NCBI GenBank assembly: GCA_013176395.1
Contig: JABMLP010000011.1
Span: 1-64,000 of the forward strand
Origin: Venturia oleaginea
Lineage: Eukaryota > Ascomycota > Dothideomycetes > Venturiales > Venturiaceae
Direction of reading: 5' to 3'
Length of the DNA: 64,000 nt
Shown here: piece by piece, positions 21,385-28,953 of the stretch
Numbering within the stretch: the first letter of the stretch is position 1
How the letters are laid out: every line of letters begins with the position of its first letter
Position numbers and translations under genes: made by a program
The notes under the pieces: generated by a model
Database searches by the model: none
What the model was told of the DNA's origin: nothing
What the model saw: the letters and a program-made list of their open reading frames with translations, nothing else

Positions 21385-21424
21385 CGCTCTATACAGTAAG
21401 GTTGACGAAGTATCCAACAAACCT

Positions 21425-23029
21425 ATGTCCACGGTTTCATCCAAGGGTCAAGGGAAACGAAAAGAATCCGTTCCGCCACCGCCGCCGCCGCCTCCACCGC
21501 AAAGACAACGTACGGTAGAACCAGAATCGAGCGACGACGAAGAAGAGATGGCACCTCAAGCTACACCAAGCTCTTCGGCACAGAACGAAACCCGAAACGA
21601 TCAAAACAAGGTCAAGGTCAATCCACCCGAAGTGTTCAAGGGAGAACGCGGAAAACTTAAGACATTCCTTACACAATGCAATCTTTACATGTATTGGAAC
21701 GCTTCCGAGTTCGCTACCCAAGAAAAGAGAGTCATGTTTGTTATCAGCTACATGCGAGGAACAGCTTACGCATGGATTGAGGACCGCCTCAACGAGTATC
21801 TTACGGATCCCGACGATTACGAGTACAGGAGACTCTTCCTTTCATACGGAGAGTTCTTGAAAGAAATCAACATGGTCTTTGGAAATGTTGATGAAAAGAG
21901 AATCGCCGAAAGAGAACTGAAGGTTTTGAGACAACATACATCAGCTGCAGACTACTCCGCCCACTTCCAGCGCATCGCTGCACACCTTAATTGGGGAAGT
22001 GAGGCTCTGCTCAGCCGATACTACGATGGCCTCAAGGAGGATATCAAGGATGAAATCAGTAGGAAGGAAGATCAGCCTCAGGACCTACACTCGATGATTG
22101 AGTCGTCAATCAAGATCGATAACCGCCTTTTCGAAAGAAAACTCCAAAGGAAGGGAGCAAGTTCTTATCGAGGAAACGGAAACCACGGGCGAGCTAATAC
22201 AAGCGCTCGACGCGTTGATCCGTACGGACCACAGCCGATGGAGCTTGACAAGATTCAAAGCGCTCCACGTGGACCCAAGAAAGGCACAGGTCAGAAAGGA
22301 AAATGTTATAACTGTGGTAAAACAGGACATTACGCCAACAAATGTCGACAGCCTAAGAAGAACAACAATGGACGTTTCACGAATCAGGGACAACGATTTG
22401 GAAACCCGTCCATAGGACACCTCAACGCTATCCGATCCAACGCTGTAGTACTGTCAGTCAAACCTTCAGACCACGACGTACTAAGCTGGACAGCTTGCTA
22501 TGAGGACGACTGTGAAGTACACCGATCCGAGAAAGAGGGTTCCGGATACTACCCAAGGGGTAGGAAAGGTTACAACGGTCAAGGCAAAGGACATCTCGCA
22601 ATGATGAGTTCGTCACCCGACAGCATCGCGAAAATCTGCGAACGAGCAGAATTACCAACACCAGAGTACGGGGTTAACCAAGCTCGGGTCGGTAATACAG
22701 CAACGGCCGTCAAACTCGTTAGTAGACGCCCGAATGTTCGAACAGATGCAGGACACGATCTCCACTGGATCATTCCAGCAAACTGGTGCCAGCTTAAAGA
22801 GTGCCTGATGTGGGAGCACAAATCCGAGCAGGACCCAGGCGAGAAAGATTGGGTATTCCATCCTTTTCACGACGAAGAGATTAATCATACAACCCGTCGA
22901 AAGATCATGGAAATCCCCAACGTCCGAACCGACGCTACGAGCGAATACCATAAACATGTACCTATGAACTGGTGCACAAGCGAGGAGTGCGATCTCCCCC
23001 AGCACCAGGACTTCCGAAGAATCGGATGA
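21425..23029 (+). CDS. Gag of element C copy 1
   Basis: 534 codons from ATG 21425. N-terminal Pro run (PPPPPPPPPP), acidic patch, then a retrotransposon Gag capsid domain (VFKGERGKLKTFLTQCNLYM, FVISYMRGTAYAWIEDRL) and a CCHC knuckle CYNCGKTGHYANKC. A further Cys/Trp/His-rich C-terminal part (HDLHWIIPANWCQLKECLMW; a second NWCTSEECDLPQHQ) is unusual for Gag and might bind metal. The frame ends at TGA 23027-23029, but Gag-like acidic sequence goes on in the +1 frame (SEESDDSDVPELDLNAALAN) to 23450, so a one-base indel near 23,010 probably cut Gag short. The copy at 56032 has the same break. Confidence 0.88.
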   Translation: MSTVSSKGQGKRKESVPPPPPPPPPQRQRTVEPESSDDEEEMAPQATPSSSAQNETRNDQNKVKVNPPEVFKGERGKLKTFLTQCNLYMYWNASEFATQEKRVMFVISYMRGTAYAWIEDRLNEYLTDPDDYEYRRLFLSYGEFLKEINMVFGNVDEKRIAERELKVLRQHTSAADYSAHFQRIAAHLNWGSEALLSRYYDGLKEDIKDEISRKEDQPQDLHSMIESSIKIDNRLFERKLQRKGASSYRGNGNHGRANTSARRVDPYGPQPMELDKIQSAPRGPKKGTGQKGKCYNCGKTGHYANKCRQPKKNNNGRFTNQGQRFGNPSIGHLNAIRSNAVVLSVKPSDHDVLSWTACYEDDCEVHRSEKEGSGYYPRGRKGYNGQGKGHLAMMSSSPDSIAKICERAELPTPEYGVNQARVGNTATAVKLVSRRPNVRTDAGHDLHWIIPANWCQLKECLMWEHKSEQDPGEKDWVFHPFHDEEINHTTRRKIMEIPNVRTDATSEYHKHVPMNWCTSEECDLPQHQDFRRIG

Positions 23030-23450
23030 TTCCGACGTTCCGGAACTCGACCTCAACGCTGCATTGGCGAATGCCCCGGGAGGAACGAACAACGAGGAAC
23101 TACCGATTGCTTACAAGAACAACTCTTCTCAAACCGTGCCTAGCGACGACGACGGATCTGAGGAAGAAGACAGTTCTGAAGAGGAATCCACAGACGACGA
23201 TGAGGAAGATTCAGAATTCAAGACATTCCGAATTAATCGCTTTGTCAGGGACATCAAGCGAGCCATCGATCAGGATGACCCTCACCATAAGGGACTCAAC
23301 CCAGATGCTTGTATCGACTTCACCTGCCCACACCATCCGAATGGGACAAGGAACCTTCGACACCTTGTCCGACGATTGGACATCGCAGTCAACACGAAGC
23401 ATGCATGCAAATGGCACGAGAATTCGGGAAACGAGGTGGATCAACAGTAG
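23010..23450 (+). pseudogene. C-terminal part of Gag of element C copy 1, frame-shifted
   Basis: In the +1 frame relative to 21425-23029. Strongly acidic (DDDGSEEEDSSEEESTDDDEED), then a Cys/His-containing tail (PDACIDFTCPHHPNGTRNL, TKHACKWHENSG). It ends at TAG 23448-23450, 16 bases after the slippery heptamer, which is in the correct phase in this frame. This supports the reading that this is the true end of Gag. Confidence 0.7.
23426..23432 (+). promoter_or_regulatory. Candidate -1 frameshift heptamer GGGAAAC (gag to pol, element C)
   Basis: The bases fit X XXY YYZ with codons GGA (23427-23429) and AAC (23430-23432) in the gag-tail frame. A -1 slip leads into GKRGGSTVERPL and then the protease. 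Elements B and E have GGAAAAA and GGAAAAC at the equivalent place. Confidence 0.65.
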
Positions 23451-23650
23451 AGAGGCCTCTGTTGAATCCAATTGAAGCGCCTCATTCCCTGAATAACCTT
23501 GGTATACCTAAGATGCTGGTCGAAGCAAAGATCGACTATGTACCAGCATTGGCCTTCATCGACACTGGCGCCGATAGGAACCTCCTAAGCGAGTCCTTAG
23601 TGAATGAATGGAAAATACCTATAAGTCGAAACGGTATCCATATTCATTAA
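23427..23650 (+). pseudogene. Protease region of pol, element C copy 1, cut by frameshift
   Basis: The frame after the proposed -1 slip reads GKRGGSTVERPL, LVEAKIDYVPAL and the retropepsin active site LAFIDTGADRNLL, then stops at 23648-23650. RT continues in the next -1 frame with KRYPYSLTIADGRPV. The two frames overlap at about 23,620-23,640, where a single-base indel would connect them. Aspartic protease that matures the polyprotein; not connected to RT in this copy. Confidence 0.75.
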
Positions 23651-26600
23651 CGATCGCTGATGGGAGACCTGTCGACTCCAATGGAGGCATGGTGGTTTAT
23701 GAAGCAGACGTAACCTTGTGGATACAAGGGAGAAAAGAACGGATCGTTCTAGACGTCACGAATATTGGAGACTCGGATCTGATCCTTGGTCTGCCATGGC
23801 TTCAAACTCACAATCCGCATATCGACTGGGGGACGTTGACACTTACGTTCCCAGATCATCGATATCCCGTGCAGGCTAGCATGCGCGCTAGAACACGGAC
23901 AGCACAAAGACCTTTGCGGAAAAGGCCTACACACGTTGAAGTGGCATACTGCTATCGTCTCCAGACAGAGGAGGATAGTCCAGTATTCCAAATTCCCAAT
24001 GAGTACCAGGAATTTGCGGAACTTTTCAAAGAGGAATCAATCGAGGATTCTCTTCCACCACACCAACCATGGGATCATGAGATCAAGCTCAAAAACAACG
24101 AACAACCCAAGAAGTTCAAGATCTACCCGCTGCGCGAAGATCAGCTTGAAACCCTTCGTGAGTACATCGACGATTTCACGAAGAAAGGGTTTATCCGGGA
24201 GTCAAAGTCACCCGCCGGATATCCAGTTTTCTACGTACCCAAGCCCGATGGTTCACAACGATTGTGTGTCGACTACCGACATCTGAACGAGATTTCAGAG
24301 AAGAATGCGTACACGCTGCCTTTAATCCAGGAGTTGAGGGACAGACTCCAAGGAGCCAAATGGTTCACAAAATTCGATATTCCTGCGGCTTTTCATCGAA
24401 TTAGGATTAAGGAAGGTGACGAGTGGAAGACAGCATTCCGCACTCGCCTTGGGCACTACGAATACCTTGTCATGCCCTTCGGATTGACAAACGCCCCTGC
24501 TACGCTGCAAGCCTATATGAACAATGTTCTTCGTGAACATTTAGACAAGTTTGTGTCTGTTTATATGGACGATATTTTGGTTTACTCTCGAACGTTCGAA
24601 GAACACGTCAAACACGTTCGAACAGTCCTCCGCGCACTGATGAAATTTAACTTACGGCTAAAACCATCGAAAAGCGAATTCCACAAGCAACGAATCAAGT
24701 TCGTTGGATGTTTTGTCTCTCAAGCTGGACTTGAGATCGATCCGGAAATCTACCAGAAGGTCCGCGATTGGCCAGTACCCTCGAACGTCAAAGGAGTACA
24801 GTCATTTCACGCCTTCGCAAACTACTACCGACAATTCATCGAAGGCTTTTCCGAGGTTGCAGAACCCCTTACGGGATTGATGAAGAAAGGGATTACTTTC
24901 GAATGGAATGAGCATGCGCAAAAGGCCTTTGACGCACTCAAGACACGGTTAACCACACCACCTATTCTGCAACTGTTTGACCCAAAAAAACCAGCCACAG
25001 TCGAGGCGGATGCATCCGATCGAGCCCTCGGAGCATGCCTCAGCCAACCCGATTCAAATGGAAAGCTAAGACCGGTAGCTTACCATGCACGAAAATTCCT
25101 GAAAGCAGAAATCAACTACTCCACGTCAGACAAAGAACTTATGGCAATAGTTGATGCCTTCAAGCACTGGAAGCATTATCTTGAAGGAGCGAAACACAAG
25201 ATCACTGTGTATTCCGACCATAAGAACCTGCGGAATTTCACGACAACAAAGGAATTGAATCGACGGCAACTAAGATGGTCAGAAGAGCTGTCATCTTACA
25301 GTTTCCAAATCCTTTACAAGAAAGGAAAGGAAAATATCAACGCCGATGCATTAAGTCGAAGAGAAGACTTTATGGCAGGAGAAAAAGAGAGAGTCGAACG
25401 CGCTTTATTCCGACAGGAAGGTAATGCCCTTATACACCAGGTATCATTACTCCAGTCTGGAAAGCCCTCTTATTGGCAAGAGGTCAGGAACGCGCAACAA
25501 AAGGATCCAGATGTACAAGGCTATATTCAATCAGCGGATCTGAATACCCGTATTGAAGATGGCTTGTTTATCTTCAACGACCTGGTATATCTTCCCGCAA
25601 GCCTAAGGAAACAGTACATCCTACACCAACATGAATCTCCGCTTAACGGTCATTGCCGACCAGAGATTGTCCTTTCACGACTCCAGAATACCTTCTACTT
25701 CCCTCACATGCGACAGGAAGTTTTCAAGGAAATAGGAAAGTGTGTTCTTTGCAAGAAAGCCAAATACGAACGACACAAGCCCTACGGACTTCTCCAACCC
25801 AACAAAGCGCCTCACGGCGCATGGAAAACCATATCCATGGATTTCGTTGGACCTTTGCCACCTTCTCCAAGCTTGGATGGTGTTCAGTACGAACACATCA
25901 TGGTTGTGATAGATCGACTCACGAAGTACGCGATCTTTATCCCACTACCAAAAGGCTACGACACGCGATACTTGGCAGGAGTATTCGTACGAGATGTCGT
26001 CAGCAAGCATGGCATTCCTGATAATATTATCTCAGATCGAGACAGCCTCTTCACCTCTCATTTCTGGGAAGAGCTCTGTGAGATGCTAAAGATCAGAAGA
26101 AGTTTATCAACAGCTTACCACCCTCAGTCGGATGGACAAACAGAAAGAATGAACCAGACAATGGAACAGTACCTTCGCATATACGTCGATGACGATCAAA
26201 GCAATTGGGTATCGCTTTTACCTCTTGCAGCATTCGCTTATAATGCTTCTGTTCAAGACACCATCAGGATGTCTCCATTCTTTGCTAACTTTGGACGAGA
26301 ACCTCAATTCGAGATTGAGCAAGGAAACCTATTACCCACAGACGCAACGGTTGTTGCATCTGAGTTGTCACAGCTTCACGACCAATTGAAGTATGACATT
26401 ACCTTCTTGAACATGCGCATGGCTATGCGTGTGAATCAGAAAAGAACAGTGGGACCTGTTCTTAAGAAGGGGGATAAAGTTTACCTATGGCGACGCAACA
26501 TCAAGACAAAAAGACCAAGCGAGAAACTTGACTTCAGAAAGCTCGGCGCTTTCGAAATCGACGAAGTTAAAGGTGCAGTCAATTACAAACTCAAGCTACC

Positions 26601-26934
26601 TAAGGGAATGAGAATACACCCGGTATTCCATGTCTCCCTGCTTGAACCAGCACATCCAGACGCCCCGCTTGACCAAAAAACGATACTCCAAGGCGATCAA
26701 CTCGAGCCTGAGTATGATGTCGAAACTGTCGTTAACCATGCTATTGTGCAACGTCAGCACAAGTACCTCATTAAGTGGAAAGGCTATCCTACCTCGGAAA
26801 ACACTTGGAAGCCTATGTCACACTTGAAGAACTCTCTCCAAGCTCTGCGGGATTTCCATCGGGAACATCCAGAGCATTCCAGACCTCCATCCCTGAAGTC
26901 TCGATCGAACCAAGGAAGACGGAAAGATCGTTAG
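23608..26934 (+). CDS. Pol (RT-RNase H-integrase-chromodomain) of element C copy 1
   Basis: 1108 codons, open throughout; the ATG at 23608 is internal, not the natural start. RT: CVDYRHLNEISEKNAYTLPL and catalytic YMDD at about residue 319. RNase H: VEADASDRALGACLSQ at about 465 and SDHKNL. Integrase: H-x-H...CVLCKKAK zinc part (about 672-714), then SMDFVGPLPP, ISDRDSLFTSHFW and HPQSDGQTERMNQ giving the D,D,E triad. A chromodomain (YDVETVVNHAIV...YLIKWKGY...NTWKPM, about 1033-1075) marks it as a chromovirus, which targets chromatin by reading histone marks. Its last 122 bases overlap the antisense ORF. Catalytically complete apart from the protease break upstream. Confidence 0.92.
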   Translation: MENTYKSKRYPYSLTIADGRPVDSNGGMVVYEADVTLWIQGRKERIVLDVTNIGDSDLILGLPWLQTHNPHIDWGTLTLTFPDHRYPVQASMRARTRTAQRPLRKRPTHVEVAYCYRLQTEEDSPVFQIPNEYQEFAELFKEESIEDSLPPHQPWDHEIKLKNNEQPKKFKIYPLREDQLETLREYIDDFTKKGFIRESKSPAGYPVFYVPKPDGSQRLCVDYRHLNEISEKNAYTLPLIQELRDRLQGAKWFTKFDIPAAFHRIRIKEGDEWKTAFRTRLGHYEYLVMPFGLTNAPATLQAYMNNVLREHLDKFVSVYMDDILVYSRTFEEHVKHVRTVLRALMKFNLRLKPSKSEFHKQRIKFVGCFVSQAGLEIDPEIYQKVRDWPVPSNVKGVQSFHAFANYYRQFIEGFSEVAEPLTGLMKKGITFEWNEHAQKAFDALKTRLTTPPILQLFDPKKPATVEADASDRALGACLSQPDSNGKLRPVAYHARKFLKAEINYSTSDKELMAIVDAFKHWKHYLEGAKHKITVYSDHKNLRNFTTTKELNRRQLRWSEELSSYSFQILYKKGKENINADALSRREDFMAGEKERVERALFRQEGNALIHQVSLLQSGKPSYWQEVRNAQQKDPDVQGYIQSADLNTRIEDGLFIFNDLVYLPASLRKQYILHQHESPLNGHCRPEIVLSRLQNTFYFPHMRQEVFKEIGKCVLCKKAKYERHKPYGLLQPNKAPHGAWKTISMDFVGPLPPSPSLDGVQYEHIMVVIDRLTKYAIFIPLPKGYDTRYLAGVFVRDVVSKHGIPDNIISDRDSLFTSHFWEELCEMLKIRRSLSTAYHPQSDGQTERMNQTMEQYLRIYVDDDQSNWVSLLPLAAFAYNASVQDTIRMSPFFANFGREPQFEIEQGNLLPTDATVVASELSQLHDQLKYDITFLNMRMAMRVNQKRTVGPVLKKGDKVYLWRRNIKTKRPSEKLDFRKLGAFEIDEVKGAVNYKLKLPKGMRIHPVFHVSLLEPAHPDAPLDQKTILQGDQLEPEYDVETVVNHAIVQRQHKYLIKWKGYPTSENTWKPMSHLKNSLQALRDFHREHPEHSRPPSLKSRSNQGRRKDR

Positions 26935-27391
26935 AAGCTTCGGCGAGCTCACCGTTCGAAAGCCCACCGTTTACTCTCCGTTCCTCTTCCTCCTCTTCCT
27001 CGGGTTCCTCTAATAAACAAATTGTTTTCGTTTTTGCTCTCGCCTCAGCCAACTCCAAGATTTTGCGATTCCTTGATATCCGAGACAACAACTCTTGTTG
27101 CTCACTCAACACTCTTTGCATTTCAATAAGGATTTTCCCCAGCTTCTCCTCGTCACGAGATAACGACTTCTTTGTTTGTTCTCTCGTTTTGTCTAGGGAA
27201 GCCCAGGACACATCGACACACTTAATTCCCTTCTTGGCGCAGCTTGCGCATTTCAGCGACTTCGACGACGGCATAATGATGCAAAGGATGTTATGTTTGA
27301 AGCAGTATTCGCAGGCGATAGCGGATGGATCACCTTGTTGTTCGATCTCGTCGGCGATACGTTTGCGTCGTAAAGATGATGCAGAAGACAT
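26813..27391 (-). CDS. Antisense accessory ORF of element C copy 1: Zn2Cys6-like coiled-coil acidic protein
   Basis: 192 codons from ATG 27391, 75 bp inside the 3' LTR edge, running opposite to the element and overlapping the last 122 bases of pol. Residues 27-58 have six Cys spaced C-x2-C-x6-C-x10-C-x2-C-x6-C (ACEYCFKHNILC, then KCASCAKKGIKC), the spacing of the fungal Zn2Cys6 binuclear cluster, preceded by a basic start (LRRKR). Residues about 65-125 form a Leu-heptad coiled coil (LGKILIEMQRVLSEQQELL). An acidic run (EEPEEEEEEE) and a Ser-rich tail follow. This is the layout of a sequence-specific DNA-binding or regulatory protein with dimerisation and acidic parts. It is unlike normal gypsy gene content. 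Transcription would have to start in or next to the 3' LTR on the minus strand. Structure seen; regulatory function inferred. Confidence 0.75.
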   Translation of the reverse strand: MSSASSLRRKRIADEIEQQGDPSAIACEYCFKHNILCIIMPSSKSLKCASCAKKGIKCVDVSWASLDKTREQTKKSLSRDEEKLGKILIEMQRVLSEQQELLSRISRNRKILELAEARAKTKTICLLEEPEEEEEEERRVNGGLSNGELAEASNDLSVFLGSIETSGMEVWNALDVPDGNPAELGESSSSVT

Positions 27392-27465
27392 CTTTGGTTT
27401 TCTGTGCGGGGTCCGTGTGACTTTAAGTAAGCGCTGTGGGACCAGCTTACTAAGAAGGAGGGCTA

Positions 27466-27935
27466 TGTTACGGATACTGTCACGTGAGCATGTACAGGAT
27501 TATATTTGATGCATTCGTATGCATATGGATTCCTAAGTGCATACCATCATGTCTTCTTATGATTGGATGATTGTTACACGGGGTTGAAGGATCACGTGGT
27601 TGATCATTCTTGGCAAGGTAAGCAGAATGAACGTTTGTGTTCATTCCGCTCAGGCTGTTCATCATGATCGGGATGATCATAATGAACGGAGGATTTTCAT
27701 AGAGATGGGATCTCTATATAAAGGACGAGAAACTGCTCCCTCAGTATCTCGTATCTTCACTCTCATAGTTACTTCGCTATTGCTTTAGTTACTTAGCACA
27801 ATTCACGACTCTTATATCTCACAAACTTCGCTACACTTGTTTGATACGATATTGTCGCCCCAGGATTACTTGAACCTCACTGTACGGAATAGCCAATTCC
27901 AGCTATATTACTTGAGCCATAGCCTCTGCGTAACA
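27466..27935 (+). repeat. 3' LTR of element C copy 1
   Basis: 470 bp, TGTTACGGATACTG...GCGTAACA, without the nested insert. It differs from the 3' LTR of copy 2 at a few bases (for example GACGAGAAACTG against GACGAGACACTG), which fits an origin by recombination with another C element. Confidence 0.95.
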
Positions 27936-28599
27936 CACCACACCAACCATGGGATCATGAGATCAAGCTCAAGAATAATGAACAACCAAAGAAGTTCAAG
28001 ATCTACCCATTGAGGAAAGATCAGCTTGAAACCCTTCGTGAATATATCGACGATTTCACGAAGAAGAAGTTCATCCGGGAGTCGAAGTCACCCGCCGGAT
28101 ATCCAGTTTTCTACGTACCCAAGCCCGATGGTTCACAAAGATTGTGTGTCGATTACCGACATCTAAATGAGATTTCGGTGAAGAATGCGTACACGCTGCC
28201 TTTAATCCAGGAGTTGAGGAACAGACTCCAAGGAGCCAGATGGTTCACGAAATTCGATATTCCTGCGGCTTTTCATCGAATTAGGATTAAGGAAGGTGAC
28301 GAGTGGAAGACAGCATTCCGCACTCGCCTTGGGCACTACGAATACCTTGTCATGCCCTTTGGTTTGACAAACGCCCCTGCGACGCTGCAAGCCTATATGA
28401 ACAATGTGCTTCGCGAGCACTTAGACAAGTTTGTGTCTGTTTATATGGATGACATTTTGGTTTACTATCGAACGTTCGAAGAACACGCCAATCACGTTCG
28501 AACCGTCCTCCGCGCACTACAGATATTTAACTTGCGGCTGAAACTCTCGAAAAGCGAATTCCACAAGCAACGAATCAAGTTCGTTGGATGTTTTGTCTC
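27936..28599 (+). pseudogene. RT fragment of a third element C, left piece
   Basis: Begins mid-pol (HQPWDHEIKLKNNEQPKKFK) directly after an LTR end and continues through RLCVDYRHLN and VYMDDILVYY to FHKQRIKFVGCFVS, where B copy 2 interrupts. It continues at 34809. The sequence differs from the other C copies at many silent and some coding sites (ISVKN against ISEKN), so it is an older member. No stop in this piece. Confidence 0.9.
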
Positions 28600-28953
28600 T
28601 GTAAAAGTTCAACCCTCAAAGGTGTTTCGCAAGTGAGGGAAGACAGCTTATATTTCAAGTATCTAAGTACAGAGAAGAAAGTGTAAGTACAGGAAGGATA
28701 GCTAGTATATATAATCCTCCTCTTACAATAGATCCTTCTAGAAAGTATCTTTAAATGGAAACGTGACAGCTTGCAAAATAGAACATGGCAGCTTGCGAAA
28801 TAGAACATGACAGCTTGCAAAATAGAACATGACAGCTTGCAAAATAGAACATGACAGCTTGCAAAATAGAACATGACAGCTTGCAGAATAACAAGAGAAC
28901 AATTGGAAATCCAGTCATGGATAAGCTAGAGAGAAGGATTCCATCCCTTAACA
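28600..28953 (-). repeat. 3' LTR of element B copy 2
   Basis: 354 bp, six 22-bp units (GACAGCTTGCAAAATAGAAC-type). It abuts the pol stop at 28954. Confidence 0.96.

Larger units (their letters stand above)
20617..27935 (+). mobile_element. Gypsy chromovirus element C, copy 1
   Basis: LTR to LTR, with gag, pol and an antisense accessory ORF. The 5' LTR carries a nested family A LTR. The left flank is ATGGG and the right flank is CACCA, so the ends do not match as a TSD; copy 2 at 55224-62542 has matching ATGGG on both sides. The right end therefore comes from recombination within the LTR with another C element that had inserted in the C fragment starting at 27936. Confidence 0.93.

Noticed and set aside
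22098..23092. Overlapping alternative-frame ORFs in gag of element C
   Set aside because: Arg/Ser-rich or hydrophobic shadows of the gag frame, which has the capsid domain and knuckle.
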